Of a stretch of 64,000 nt of DNA, positions 53,801 to 64,000 are shown piece after piece. The stretch's first letter is position 1. Each line of letters opens with the position of its first letter. The DNA lies in contig CANXME010002275.1 of assembly GCA_948144175.1 (NCBI GenBank), forward strand, positions 2,360,001 to 2,424,000. The letters are read 5' to 3'. The stretch comes from Closterium sp. NIES-65 (taxonomy: Eukaryota; Streptophyta; Zygnematophyceae; Desmidiales; Closteriaceae). The notes beneath the pieces were generated by a model. The model had not been told where the DNA came from. It saw nothing but the letters and a program-made list of their open reading frames with translations, and did not search any database. Position numbers and translations under genes: made by a program.

Positions 53801-54069
53801 CCATCTTTCCTCTCCCGACATCCTCTCCATTTCTCGTTGCAAGAAGCTGTTCGCCACTTTTTTTGCTCCTTTTTCCCAACCCTTTTTCTTCCCCCCCCAT
53901 CGCTCTTCATGTCCCCAACCCTGTTGTTCCATCCGCTTTGCCCTCCCCCAACACAGCCCAGCACGCGTGCAAAGACAACAGAGTCGGTGACGAGTTTGGA
54001 GCACAGCGTGTATGACAACTCATGTGCGGATAGTGATGACGTGCCACGCGTGGATGATGAAGTTGTTAA
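53801..54069. other. Host-like flank between the Copia-A block and Copia-D
   Basis: Begins CCATCTTTCCTCTCCCGACA, which resumes the host repeat interrupted at 39657. The rest is CT-rich then mixed sequence with no recognisable gene. Confidence 0.55.
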
Positions 54070-54348
54070 TGTTAGCCCCCAATCTCACATTTGTACTGTA
54101 CTTTTTATATCATAGTCTAGTGTAGGTTGCACTTTGTGTTTGGTTAGGTGTTCACCCACATCCCACCAAACCCAAATGTAATCTCTAAGCAATCTCCAAC
54201 CCACCAATTGGAGATTGCCTTGGGATTACCCCAAATTCCCTAGGATTGCCCCTTATTTCGTCTCCACCCTTACGTTGCCCATTTCCAATGTACTTAAAGA
54301 GCCTTGGGCTCATTACTAATGCATGGATTTTAAGCTCAAGTTCTAACA
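54070..54348 (+). repeat. Probable 5' LTR of Copia-D (279 bp)
   Basis: Starts TGTTAGCCCCCAATC and ends AAGTTCTAACA, followed at once by CGGTACCAGAGC, a primer-binding-site-like word. A copia gag follows about 650 bp downstream. No second copy is in the window, so the ends are inferred. Confidence 0.6.
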
Positions 54349-54994
54349 CGGTACCAGAGCTAGTCAACCACACACGTGTATCGTGATCCTCTTATCTCAA
54401 CGGGCTCTTGTCCCGCTTTCTTCGACGTAGCCGCCCTCAATCATGTCGCCGGTGATTCGCGACTTCCTTGGCCGGAAATTATTCCTCGCCACTCTCCCTT
54501 TCTTCTCGACAACTTTCGCAACTTCTATAGTAAGCGCATCGTCGACGCTTTAACCAATCGCATTTTCTCATCAATTGTTTTCGCTCCACTTCTTCTCGTC
54601 GGGCCGCCGCCCGTCGCCCTGCATCTTCTCGTCGGGCTGCCGCCCGTCGCCCCGCAACGACACTCTACAGCTGAGCAGGTGCAGCCGCGCAGCTGAGCAG
54701 CCGTGTAGTAGCGAAGCTGGGGAGCAGCATAGCCGCGAAGCTGAGGGTGGAGTGTTGGAATAGGGTTAGCTATCGAATTTTTTTCTACGAGACATTCCTG
54801 AGCGGCCGACATTGAAGCTCTTTGCCCTTCGCATCCCTTGGTTTTTCTCCTTCAGAAACCATAAACCTCACAATTCTCTTTCGTAAACCCTAAACCCCAA
54901 GCTCTTTAAATTCTCCTTCGGAAACCCGAAACCTCAAATTCCAATCTGTGACTTATGAGCAGTGCTTCACGCGAGACCTAAAGGGTTTTTTGTC
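54349..54994 (+). other. Copia-D leader
   Basis: Contains a tandem pair of about 35 bp (TCTTCTCGTCGGGC...CGCCCGTCGCCC, about 54590-54655), a purine tract followed by TGTTGGAATA at 54753 that resembles a 3' LTR start, and the telobox-like AAACCCTAAACCCC near 54888-54901. No gene is seen in it. Confidence 0.45.
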
Positions 54995-56390
54995 ATGGCT
55001 GTTGCCTCGGCCACTCTCGCCAACCCCATCACCCCGCTCCGCCTTGAAGCCAACGGCACTAGCTCCAACTTCAAGGCATGGAGCTACGGGGTTGACAATC
55101 TCCTCCTGAGTCGTGAAGTGGGTGGACTTGACCTCAAAGACGTTCTTCTCAATCATGGCAAGAGAAAACAGCCCCCCATCCCCAAGGAGCGATCTGATCG
55201 AGCCGATGCTGTGGCAACCCAGGAGTACGAAGACTCTGTTGCCTAATACCGCAAATGGGAGAAGGCCGATTTGGCTATCATTAGCATCTTCATCGGCTCC
55301 ACTCCTCCCGAACTTGTCAACACATTCCACAACCACCCCACTTCCAACGCCATTTGGAAGCATCTCTAGGACAGGTTCATGAACAAGACGGCGGTCGGGG
55401 TGGCCATCCTAATTCCTAGTATGTTTCAAGTTCGCCTTGAGGATTACCCGAGTATGGCCGACTACATCGCCAAGGTGCAAACCATCGACGGCGAGCTCGA
55501 GGAGCTAGGTATCATCTTCCCCGAACAAGCTCATGTGGCTGCCCTTCTTGTTGGCCTCACCTCGGCATACGAAGAAACAAGGAAAATGCTTTTCACGTCC
55601 TCAGCGGAAGACCTCACATTTGCTAAGGTAACCTCCGCCCTCTCCGCCGAGAAAGACTCCTCGGCCCAAGCCAAGGCCTATGCCCTCCGTGCTCCCGCGC
55701 CTCAAGCAAGTGTCGCCTCGGCGCCCTTTCAGCGCAACCGCTTCCCTCCATTCACTTACATCGTCAAGTACGGCAACCGCAAGGGACAAGTGTGTGGTGG
55801 CACTAACCACCCCCTCGCCACGTGCTTCAAGAAGAAAGACGACGAATGGTATGTCATCCATGGAGTTGACAAGAAGTCGCCGAACTGGATGCGTCCTCAT
55901 AAGGCCAACGTAGTTGAGGCACAGGACCCCGCTCAGGCTAGTGCTAGTGATAGTGCTCCTACTAATGTGCGCGTCAACTTGTTGTTCTCTGGCATTGCCA
56001 TGACTAATGAAGCAACTTCGAAGTACATTGGCTCATCACAAGCACCACAATACAATGAATTCACACAGGACAGCGGGGCCATTCACACAGTGCTCAAGGA
56101 GACACTCTCCTTCAAACCCCACGCAACACCTATTCCTCTCCTTGGAGCTGATTCAAGCTCCACCACTCTTGCCAAGGGTTCGTCCACACTCCCGTGCCCC
56201 GCCTTCCCATCCGGCACTGTCACTGTGCCTTCACTACGCCACAATATCATGGCTCAGAAAGTGATTGAGGAGGCGGGGTCACGCACCATCTTCTCGGAGA
56301 ATGAGACATCATCGACCCACTCATCAAAAAGGTCTTGGCTCGCTTCACCCTCAATAGCAGCGGCCTGCGAGTACCTATCCCACAGGTGTC
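54995..56390 (+). pseudogene. Copia-D gag and protease start, fossil
   Basis: The likely start is the ATG at 54995 (MAVASATLANPITPLRLEAN). The copia gag blocks SNFKAWSYGVDNLLLSREV and YPSMADYIAKVQTIDGELEE are followed by LLVGLTSAYEETRKML. A Cys/His cluster (CGGTNHPLATC) and a protease-like QDSGAIHTV near 56075 come next. Clearly a different family from A, B and C. About two breaks. Confidence 0.75.
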
Positions 56391-56396
56391 AACCAC

Positions 56397-57354
56397 CCTG
56401 CTTCCCCATGTCCAATTCCTTTCTTCCCCCCATCCCCTTCCCTGCTTCTCCCCATCCCCTTCCCTTCTTCCCCCCATCCCCGTCCTTGCTTCCCCAAGTT
56501 CCCTTCCCTACTTCCCCCCATCCCCTTCCCTTCTTCCCCCTATACCTTTACTTGCTTCCCCCCATCTCCTTCCCTGCTTCCTCCCATCCCTTCCCTTCTT
56601 CCCCCCATCCCATTACCTGCTTCCCCCCATCCCCTTCCCTGCTTCCCCCCATCCCCTTCCCTGATTCCCCCCATCCCCTTCTTTGCTTCCCACCATCCCC
56701 TTCCCTGCTTCCCCGTGTCCCCTTCCTTGCTTCCCCCCATCCCCTTCCCTGCTTCCCCATGTCCCCTTCCCTGCTTCCCCCCATCCCCTTCCCTACGTCC
56801 CAACATCCCTTTCCCTGCTTCCCCCCATCCCCTTCCCTGCTTCCCCCCATCCCTTTCCCTGCTTTCCCCCATCCCCTTCCCTTCTTTCCCATGTCCCTCT
56901 CTCTGCTTCCCCCATGCCGTTCCCTTCTTTCCCCCATCCCTTTACCTGCTTCCCTGTGTCCCCTTCCCTGCTTCCCCGTGTCCCCTTCCCTGCTTCCCCG
57001 TGTCCCCTTCCCTGCTTCCCCCCATCCCATTCCCTTCTTTCCCATGTCCTTTTCCCTGCTTCCCCCCATCCCCTTCCCTGCTTTCCCATGTCCCTTTCCT
57101 TGCTTCCTCCCATCCCCTTCCCTGCTTCCCCCCATCCCGTTCCCTTCTTCCCACCATCCATGTACCTGCTTCCCCCCATCTCCTTCCCTGCTTCCTCCCA
57201 TCCCCTTCCCTTCTACCCCCCATCCCTTTACATGCTTCCCCCCATCCCCTTCCCTGCTTCCCAACATCCCCCTCCCTGCTTCCCCATGTCCCTTTCCCTG
57301 CTTTCCCCCACCCCCTTCCCTTCTTCCCCCCATCCCTTTACCTGCTTCCCCATG
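56397..57354 (+). repeat. Pyrimidine minisatellite, 22-bp unit, first part (about 43 units)
   Basis: Unit TGCTTCCCCCCATCCCCTTCC with variants carrying CCATGT or CCGTGT. The plus strand is almost purely C and T. It is split by a solo Copia-A LTR and resumes at 58446. Because 22 is not a multiple of 3, it reads open in several frames and produces spurious Pro-rich open frames. Confidence 0.9.
57350..57354. repeat. Target-site duplication of solo LTR, left copy
   Basis: CCATG, repeated at 58446-58450. The word also occurs within the minisatellite, so chance identity is likelier than usual, but its placement at both LTR ends is exact. Confidence 0.8.
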
Positions 57355-58445
57355 TGTTGGGTGCAAATTCACATTGCACGACATCCTGCCGTCTGTTTGT
57401 ACGAGTATGCGTGTGCGAATGCATTTGCGTGTGAATGGTATTTCGTGTGTTTGTTTGCTTTCGCAATTTCGCTTGAAGCATTTGCAGGTACTCGCACAAT
57501 GTGCGCTTCGGCATAACATTGTACTCGCTATGAACGGCACAAGCAGAAAGGACGAGCTTGCAAAGGAACCCAAGATGGAAGCTTTGCGGTTCGGCTTACT
57601 TGATTGCGCAGATTCAGTTCTATCCAACTCGAAATTGTACTGTTTTGTTTGGTTGACTATAGTGTAGCAGGGCAGGCATTATAGAGGTACAATTTAGGTG
57701 AAGGTTGGATGTTGTTTGTCTGTATCTGCATGCTACAGGGCCAGGGGAAACCAGCGGAACCAGCATTTGGCTGGTTGGGCAAAGACAAAACAGGTTCTGT
57801 TTTTAGGACCTGAACCTGGTTGTTGTTTTCCCAGGTTGGAAAAACAGAACCAGAGGTTGTTTACCAGCCTACCACCTGCTGTTTTGTCCAGCCAGGTTGG
57901 TTCTGTTGCTTGGAATTATTTGGGATCATCCTTGGTTGTTCCCAGGTTTATTCCCAAGGTCCTTGCTAGCTAGAACTATTTATTCCTTCTCTGTTTGTAC
58001 CTGAATATAGTGAAATTGATTCAAGCGAATTCCTTCCTTGCTGGAATTTCCTTTCTACGCGGTGCGACGGCGGAATGCTACCCGAGTCAACGCTAGTACG
58101 CTAGCACTCCAACGCTAAGCTAACGCTGTCCGAGCCATAACTTCGTCATGGCAAAACTTTTCGCGAGGCAACTTGGCTTATTATAAAGCGCTTAGAGTGA
58201 GCTTCGATATAGTATATTCTCAGCTTAATCCGATCTACGGTCTGCACGATACGCTGCGCGACGTTCAAGGTACTCTTGCTGTTTTGACTAAGTCCCTCTT
58301 GATCCCTCTCTCTACAAACTCGGACCCGAGGATAGGGGCTGGTCTTGTACTAGGCACCCAAGGACCCTTGGAGGTGACCCCGAGTAGAGGTTTTAGGTGT
58401 GATAAAGTCTTAATAGCTTGAGTTTATTAGGCCCTTACACCAACA
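57355..58445 (+). mobile_element. Solo Copia-A LTR inside the minisatellite (1091 bp)
   Basis: Complete LTR, both termini intact, no internal sequence on either side, flanked by CCATG on both sides and by minisatellite on both sides. Confidence 0.92.
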
Positions 58446-58679
58446 CCATGTCCCCTTCCCTGCTTCCCCGTGTCCCTTTCCCTGCTTCCCCCCACCCCCT
58501 TCCCTGCTTCCCGATTTCCCTTTCCCTGCTTCCCCCCATCCCCTTCCCTGCTACCCCCCATCCCCTTCCCTGCTTCCCCCAATCCCCCTCCCTGCTTCCC
58601 CATGTCCCTTTCCCTGCTTCCCCCCATCCCCTTCCCTGCTTTTCCATGTCCCTTTCCCTGCTTCCCCCCACCCCCTTCC
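58446..58679 (+). repeat. Pyrimidine minisatellite, second part (about 10-11 units)
   Basis: Continues the 22-bp array of 56397-57354 after the solo LTR and ends at the E8 LTR. Confidence 0.88.
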
Positions 58680-59758
58680 TGTTGGTGTAAGGGCCTAATA
58701 AACTTAAGCTATTAAGACTTTATCACACTTAAAACCTCTCCTCGGGGTCACCTCCAAGGGTCCTTGGGTGCCTGGTACAAGACCAGCCCCTATCCTCGGG
58801 TCCGAGTTTGTAGAGAGAGGGATCAAGAGGGACTTAGTCAAAACAGCAAGAGTACCTTGAACGTCGGGCAGCGTATCGTGCAGACCGCCGATCGGATTAA
58901 GCTGAAAAATTCCTTTATCGAAGCTCACTCTAAGAGCTTTAAAATAAGCCAAGTTGCCTCGCGAAAAGTTTTGCCATTACGAAGTTATGGCTCGGACAGC
59001 GTTAGTCTAGCGTTGGAGTGCTAGCGTACTAGTGTTGACTCGGGTAGCATTCCGCCGTCGCACCGCGTAGAAAAGAAATTCCAGGAAGGGAGGAATTCGC
59101 TTGAATCAATTTCACTATATTCAGGTACAAACAGAGAAGGAATAAATAGCTCTAGCTAGCAAGGACCTTGGGAATCAACCTGGGAACAACCAGGGATGAT
59201 CCCAAATAATTCCAAGCAACAGAACCAACCTGGCTGGACAAAATAGCAGGTGGTAGGTTGGTGAACAACCTCTGGTTCTGTTTTTCCAACCTGGGAAAAC
59301 AACAACCAGGTTCAGGTCCTAAAAACAGAACCTGTTTTGTCTTTGCCCAACCAGCCAAATGCTGGTTCCGCTGGTTTCCCCTGGCCCTGTAGCATGCAGA
59401 TACAGACAAACAACATCCAACCTTCACCTAAATTGTACCCCTATAGTGCCTGCCCTGCTACACTATAGTTAACCAAACAAAACAGTACAATTTCGAGTTG
59501 GATAGAACTGAATCTGCGCAATCAAGTAAGCCGAACCGCAAAGCTTCCATCTTGGGTTCCTTTGCGAGCTCGTCCTTTCTGCTTGCGTACAATGTTATGC
59601 CGAAGCGCACATTGTGCGAGTACCTGCAAATGCTTCAAGCGAAAATTTCGAAAGCAAACAAACACACGAACATACCATTCACACGCAAATGCATTCGCAC
59701 ACGCATACTCGTACAAACAGACGGCAGGATGTCGTGCAATGTGAATTTGCACCCAACA
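58680..59758 (-). repeat. Copia-A LTR (3' LTR of E8, 1079 bp)
   Basis: Canonical termini. Adjoins the complement of the purine tract at 59759. Confidence 0.92.
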
Positions 59759-59800
59759 CACTCCCCCTCAGCCTGCCGGCTGCATCCCCATCATTCCATA

Positions 59801-62800
59801 CTAGTTCATGCTCATTCCACGCATGCGCACACAACGCCAATGAGGCTCATCCGCAAGCCTCTTGGTGAGGAAGTCTGCTGGCTGCTGGTGAGTCTTGATG
59901 TAGATCGGATTCACCGTCCCCCTCTTCACCTCCTTACGCAGCCAGTGCCACTTGATATGCATGTGCTTATTGAGTCCATGAAGCACAGCGTTCCTGGCCA
60001 TCCCAAGAGCTTCCTTGCTATCACAAACAGCGGCGTAGCAATCTTTTGCTCATGGCCAATCTCCTCTAACAGCCTCCTCAGCCAAATCACCTCCTTCACC
60101 CCATGAAACATTGCCATGTACTCTGACTCCACGGAAGAGAGTGCTGTCTCCGTCTGCTTCTTTGACCTCCAACTAACCGGTCCTCCCCCAACTACGCAGA
60201 CGTATCCTCCCACAGATGAGGAATCCTCCTTCTCAGAGGCCCACGTAGCATCGGTAAAGCAAGTGAGAAACAGCTTGCCTTCTCCAAGCCTTTCCCCCTT
60301 CTCTTTCAGCACCTCAACCCCTTTCTGCTTCACCTGTGCAGATGCGGAGTATTGAACTCCAATGCTTGGGTGAGAGTTCAGATACTTCACCACACGCTCA
60401 GCTGCATCCACCTGCTCCTCTGATGGATTCTGCACCACCCTAGCCAGTTGCCCAACCGAGAAAGAGATGTCGGGCCTCGTGTGAACTGCTGCATAGAAGA
60501 GGCTGCCCACCAAGGACTGAAATTGCTGCTGCTCCTCGGCTTCAACCCCTTCATCTTCTGCAGCTTTCACAAGCTTGAATTCTGCTGGCAGGGGAGTTGC
60601 AACCTTGCGCTCATTCTCAATTCCGTACTTCTCCCCAAGCTCCTTGATGAACTTCTCCTGGTGCAGCTTCAACCACCTGTAATCCAGATCCCTCTCCACG
60701 TGCATCCCGAGGTAGTACTTTACCTCCCCAAGGTTCTTGCACTTGAAGTTCTCCATCAGCTGCTGCTGCACCTTCTGGATCTCCTTCATGCTGCTACTAA
60801 AGAGAAGAATGTCGTCCACATAGACCAGAAACAGCACCAGCTTCTCCCCCTCCCCCTTGAGAAAGAGGCTCTCATCACAGCTGCTGGTCCTGAATCCCAT
60901 CTCCTCTAAACCAGCTGCCAACTTCTGGTACCAGCAGCGTGGCGCCTGCTTCAAGCCGTAGATGGACTTTTTCAGCTTGCACACCCTGCCCGTACCATCC
61001 TCATACTCAGGTGGCTGCGTCATGAACACCTCCTCCTCTAAAATCCCGTTGAGGAATGCCGTTGATAGGTCCATCTGGATAATGAGCTTCCCACTAATGG
61101 CTGCATCTCCCAACAAGATACGAAGGGTAGGGGGTTTGGCAGTGGGAGCAAAGATCTCATTGAAGTCCCGCTTCTCCTTCTGCATAAACCCCTTAGCTAC
61201 CAACCTACTCTTGTAGATGGTGACCTGCCCCTTGTCGTCAGTCTTGATCCTTAGCACCCACTTGCATTGTACCGCTTTCTTTCCCTCAGGCAGCACCACT
61301 AGTTCCCAGGTCCCATTCTCTAGCAGGCTGTGGTACTTAGCATCCCTGGAAACCAGCCACTTCTCCCTATCTGGTCCAGCTAATGCCTCCTCCATGCTAG
61401 CTGGTTCCTCTGGTGCAGGGGCAAGAAAACAGTAGGCAGGTTCATCCTCCTCATCCGGGTCATAGTCGTGCGGTAGAATCAGCAATGCCTCCTCAGTCCC
61501 AAGCTGCTGCTCCGCTACATCAGCTCTTGCAGTCAGCTTCTTAGTAGCCATACGGGTACGTCCTGGCCTGGAGACGGGTGTCTCCCATCCCTTCATAACG
61601 ACACCCTTCGGCTTCTTAGTTTTTCCCTGCTGCTGCTCTCCTCCCTCGGATCCAGCAGCTCCACTAGTGCTACCGCTAGTCTCCACATTATCACCTCCAC
61701 CAGCAGGTGCCTCCTGCACCTTCTCTTTATCACCACCCTCTGCAGCTGCCTCCTCTCCCTCCTCCCACACACTAAGAGTCAGGTCCAGCTGCATGGTGAT
61801 CTGCTCCATTTGCTGGGACACCCTGGCCTCCGGCTGTTTCTCCCAGCTCCCATACATCATGCCCTCAACAAACTTCACATCCCTGCTGTCAAACAACACA
61901 CCCTTGGAAGGTTCCCACAGCAGCCATCCCTTGCTCTCAACAGCCAGCCCCAAATGCACACACCAGATTGCACTCGCCCCCAACTTACTGCGGTAGGTCT
62001 TGGGGACGTGGGCGACTGCCATGCAACCGAACACCCTCAGCATGTCCACCGGCGGCTTCCTCCCAAGCCACCTCTCCAACGGCACCCACGAGTCATCCCC
62101 AACCTTTGTGAGTACCCTGTTCCTAGCGACGGTAGCGTGCCGAACAGCATGGGGCCACATCAAGTTGCCCAGCCCAGATTCTATGAGCAGCGCTCTAGCT
62201 GTCTCCAGAATTGTCCGGTTCGCGCGTTCTGCTACACCGTTAGACTGTGGGGTGTAAGCTGTGGTCAGCTCCCTCTAGATGCCCTGCTTCTTGAGCCAGG
62301 CCGTCATCTCAGCTCCAAGGAACTCACCACCCCGATCTGTCCTAATCCGCTTCACCACACACTCCGCTTGCTTCTCCACTAACGGCAGCCAATCGTCCCG
62401 AATCGTGGAGGCGGCGTGATCTTTCTGCTTCAGCGGATACGCCCACATTAGCCTGCTCCAGTCATCCACTATGGTTAGGAAATACCGCTCCCCCCTGTGC
62501 CCTTGCACCGGCAGCGGCCCCACCAAGTCCATGTGGACCAGCTCCAACGGCTTTTTGCTCCTGCCAGCCACACTATGGAAGGGGAAACGTGTGAACTTTG
62601 AAAGGAGGCAAATTTCACAGTTATCATCGGGTGGTTGTCCGTTCAGCTTCAAGCCCTTAACGGCTCCATCCTTCTCCAGCTGCTTTAGCAAAGGCATTGC
62701 CACATGCCCCAAACGTCGGTGTGCAGTTGCCCAATCCGTCTCCCCAGATCTGGCCGACACTTTCACACCAACCCCTCCAACGGCGTTGCACTCCCCCTGG

Positions 62801-64000
62801 GATGCAGACCCCTCTCCAGCCTGCCCCCCACCGTGCCACGCCAGCGCCGGCAGCTGCCACATAGATCTGTACACGTCCTTGCTCTCGTGCAGATCCCAAA
62901 GCACCCGATTGCCCAGCTTCCCCTTATAAGTGCGAGCCCCATCTGTGTTGGTGTTCACCCCAGCCTTGCCAAGCTTACAGAGGGAGATAAGGTTGGCCTT
63001 CAGGTCGGGGACGAGGAGAACTTCGTGCAGCACCACCGGCTTGCCATCCGCTCCCTTAAACGCAGCTCGTCCCGCACCAGCCACCTTCAACATGTGTCCG
63101 GAGGCAGAGCACACCTCATTAATCGGTGCAGCGCGTACATCGTCCAGCAGGTCCTTGCGCGGCGTCATTGTCCAAGCAGTGCCCGTGTCCAACACCCAAT
63201 AGTCCAGGGGGTGCAGCTCTGGTCCAACCTTAGCAGATGCGTCTCCTTGCTCCCCCTTAACTCACATATGGAAGAATTGGCCCGCGGTGCGCTCCTTCTT
63301 CTTCTCCGCACCGCCGTTGCCCTTCGGGTTGTTGTCGGACGAATCAGCGACCATGTTGGCGCCGTTTTTCTGGTTCCTTCGCGTGCCGCCATCCTGGTGA
63401 CGATTCTGGGGGGTCCATCCATCGGGTTTCTTATAGCACAAAAACCAGGGGTGCCCTTCCTTCTCACAATACCAGCAACTCCCTTTCATCTTGCCACCAG
63501 CACCCGACTTGCCCCCACGTCCAGATTTCGCACCGCGACCCCAACCGGTACCTCCTTGTTGGTCGTTGGAGTCGTCGTCTTTCTTTGCACCGCGTCCAGC
63601 ACCACCGAAGCCACGTCCTTTTCCACGTCGGCTCCCTTGCATCCCGTAGCCGCTGCTGCCGTCGTCTCCACCCCTCTGTTGGCGGCGACGGAAGTCCTCC
63701 TCTAGAATCTTTGTCCGCACCCACTCGAGTGTCCACGAGCTCTGGTTCTGCGGCAAGCTCAATCCGCTCGTGAATTGAAGCCACGATTCCGGCAGTAGCG
63801 AGAGCATCTTCAGGCACTTGGTCTGCTCCGGGTAGGTGATTCCGCGGTCGCCAACTTCGCGTAGAGGTCGCGCAATTTGTCCAGGACAGGTTGCACCGGC
63901 TCTCCCTCGCTCAAGCGCAACGCGGACAGCTCCCTCTCCATCATGAGCGTCGCAGCGACGGAGGTAGGGGCGTGCAGCTCCTTCAACACGGTCCACGCCT
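59801..64000 (-). pseudogene. Copia-A gag-pol of E8, fossil
   Basis: Minus strand from late gag (CWYCEKEGHPWFLC near 63470) through protease (LDTGTAWTM near 63190), integrase (HRRLGHVAMP, HMDLVGP, DRGGEF, NGVAERA between about 62730 and 62230), RT (YVDDILLF near 60820) and RNase H (DATWASEKE near 60250) to the terminal MRGMSMN. Gag N-terminus lies off the window. About four breaks. Confidence 0.9.

Larger units (their letters stand above)
54070..56390 (+). mobile_element. Copia-D, 5' fragment of a Ty1/copia element
   Basis: LTR, leader, gag and the start of protease on the plus strand. Similarity to copia ends near 56380, where the pyrimidine minisatellite begins. No integrase, RT or 3' LTR is visible in the window. 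About two breaks in the retained coding part. Confidence 0.7.
58680..64000 (-). mobile_element. Copia-A element E8, broken, 5' end beyond the right window edge
   Basis: On the minus strand: gag-pol (59801-64000, continuing off the edge), purine tract and full 3' LTR (58680-59758). The coding part has about four breaks. Its 3' LTR stands directly in the minisatellite. Confidence 0.92.

Noticed and set aside
39653-53805. Target duplication around the 14.1-kb block
   Set aside because: GCACC on the left and CCATC on the right do not match.
56548-57627. 359-codon minus-strand GGSREGDGGKQGKG repeat protein
   Set aside because: Translation of the complement of the pyrimidine minisatellite. Equivalent frames open in all phases.
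55379-57667. 762-codon open frame combining a gag-like start with a Pro-rich tail, as a novel Pro-rich protein
   Set aside because: It runs from Copia-D gag through the 22-bp minisatellite into a Copia-A LTR. The continuity is chance read-through of a pyrimidine repeat.
56397-58679. CRISPR array
   Set aside because: The repeat has no distinct spacers, the unit is 22 bp tandem without alternation, and the context is a eukaryotic retroelement cluster.
1-64000. Envelope-bearing retrovirus, Polinton, toxin system or host defence locus
   Set aside because: Every pol has the copia order with integrase before RT. No envelope, capsid or packaging-ATPase-like frame, and no other gene family, could be recognised on either strand.

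Overview
This 64-kb window is eukaryotic, repeat-dominated DNA. I find no host gene I can name. Almost everything is LTR retrotransposon of the Ty1/copia superfamily (order gag, protease, integrase, reverse transcriptase, RNase H), piled up by nested insertion. Most elements have a primer-binding site matching the initiator tRNA-Met type common in plant copia elements (TGGTATCAGAGC or close variants). The protein families resemble plant Tnt1/RE1-like polyproteins, and AAACCCTAA telobox-like words occur. I therefore infer a green-plant-lineage genome (land plant or streptophyte alga), but the species cannot be told from this window.

Four families are separated here under local names. Copia-A has LTRs of about 1.09 kb (TGTTGGGTGCAAATTC...CACCAACA) and thirteen LTR pieces in the window. 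Copia-B is older and occurs once (LTRs 832 and 790 bp). Copia-C has very short LTRs (126-132 bp), a GC-rich repetitive leader, a poly-glycine gag and an Ala/Glu/Pro/Gly-repeat linker in pol. Copia-D is a fragment with a 279-bp LTR.

Layout. 1-15193: Copia-C1 (minus strand, runs off the left edge) sits in a Copia-A element (7341-8526), which itself sits in Copia-C2 (8527-15193). 15194-16170: unassigned DNA with a degenerate ~57-bp tandem array. 16171-18398: the 5' part of a third copy, Copia-C3. 18399-18812: unassigned flank. 18813-36716: Copia-B, bounded by a perfect 5-bp target duplication TCACG and split by two Copia-A elements, E1 (minus, coding region looks whole) and E2 (plus, broken). 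36722-38552: AT/CT-mixed single-copy-looking DNA with no recognisable gene. 38553-39645: a solo Copia-A LTR with target duplication ATGTG. 39658-53800: a 14.1-kb block of four partial Copia-A elements (E4-E7) in alternating orientation, joined head to head. 53801-56390: host-like flank, then the Copia-D 5' LTR and gag/protease. 56397-58679: a 22-bp pyrimidine minisatellite interrupted by a solo Copia-A LTR (target duplication CCATG). 58680-64000: Copia-A element E8 (minus), running off the right edge.

The relative order of events is readable from the nesting: Copia-B and Copia-C2 are old, Copia-A copies landed in both, and Copia-C1 landed in a Copia-A copy, so families A and C have been active in overlapping periods. 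Copia-A LTRs look very alike by eye, which suggests a young family. The notable signals are structural: the inverted chimeric block, the empty-site evidence for it, and the variable tandem-repeat leaders of Copia-C.
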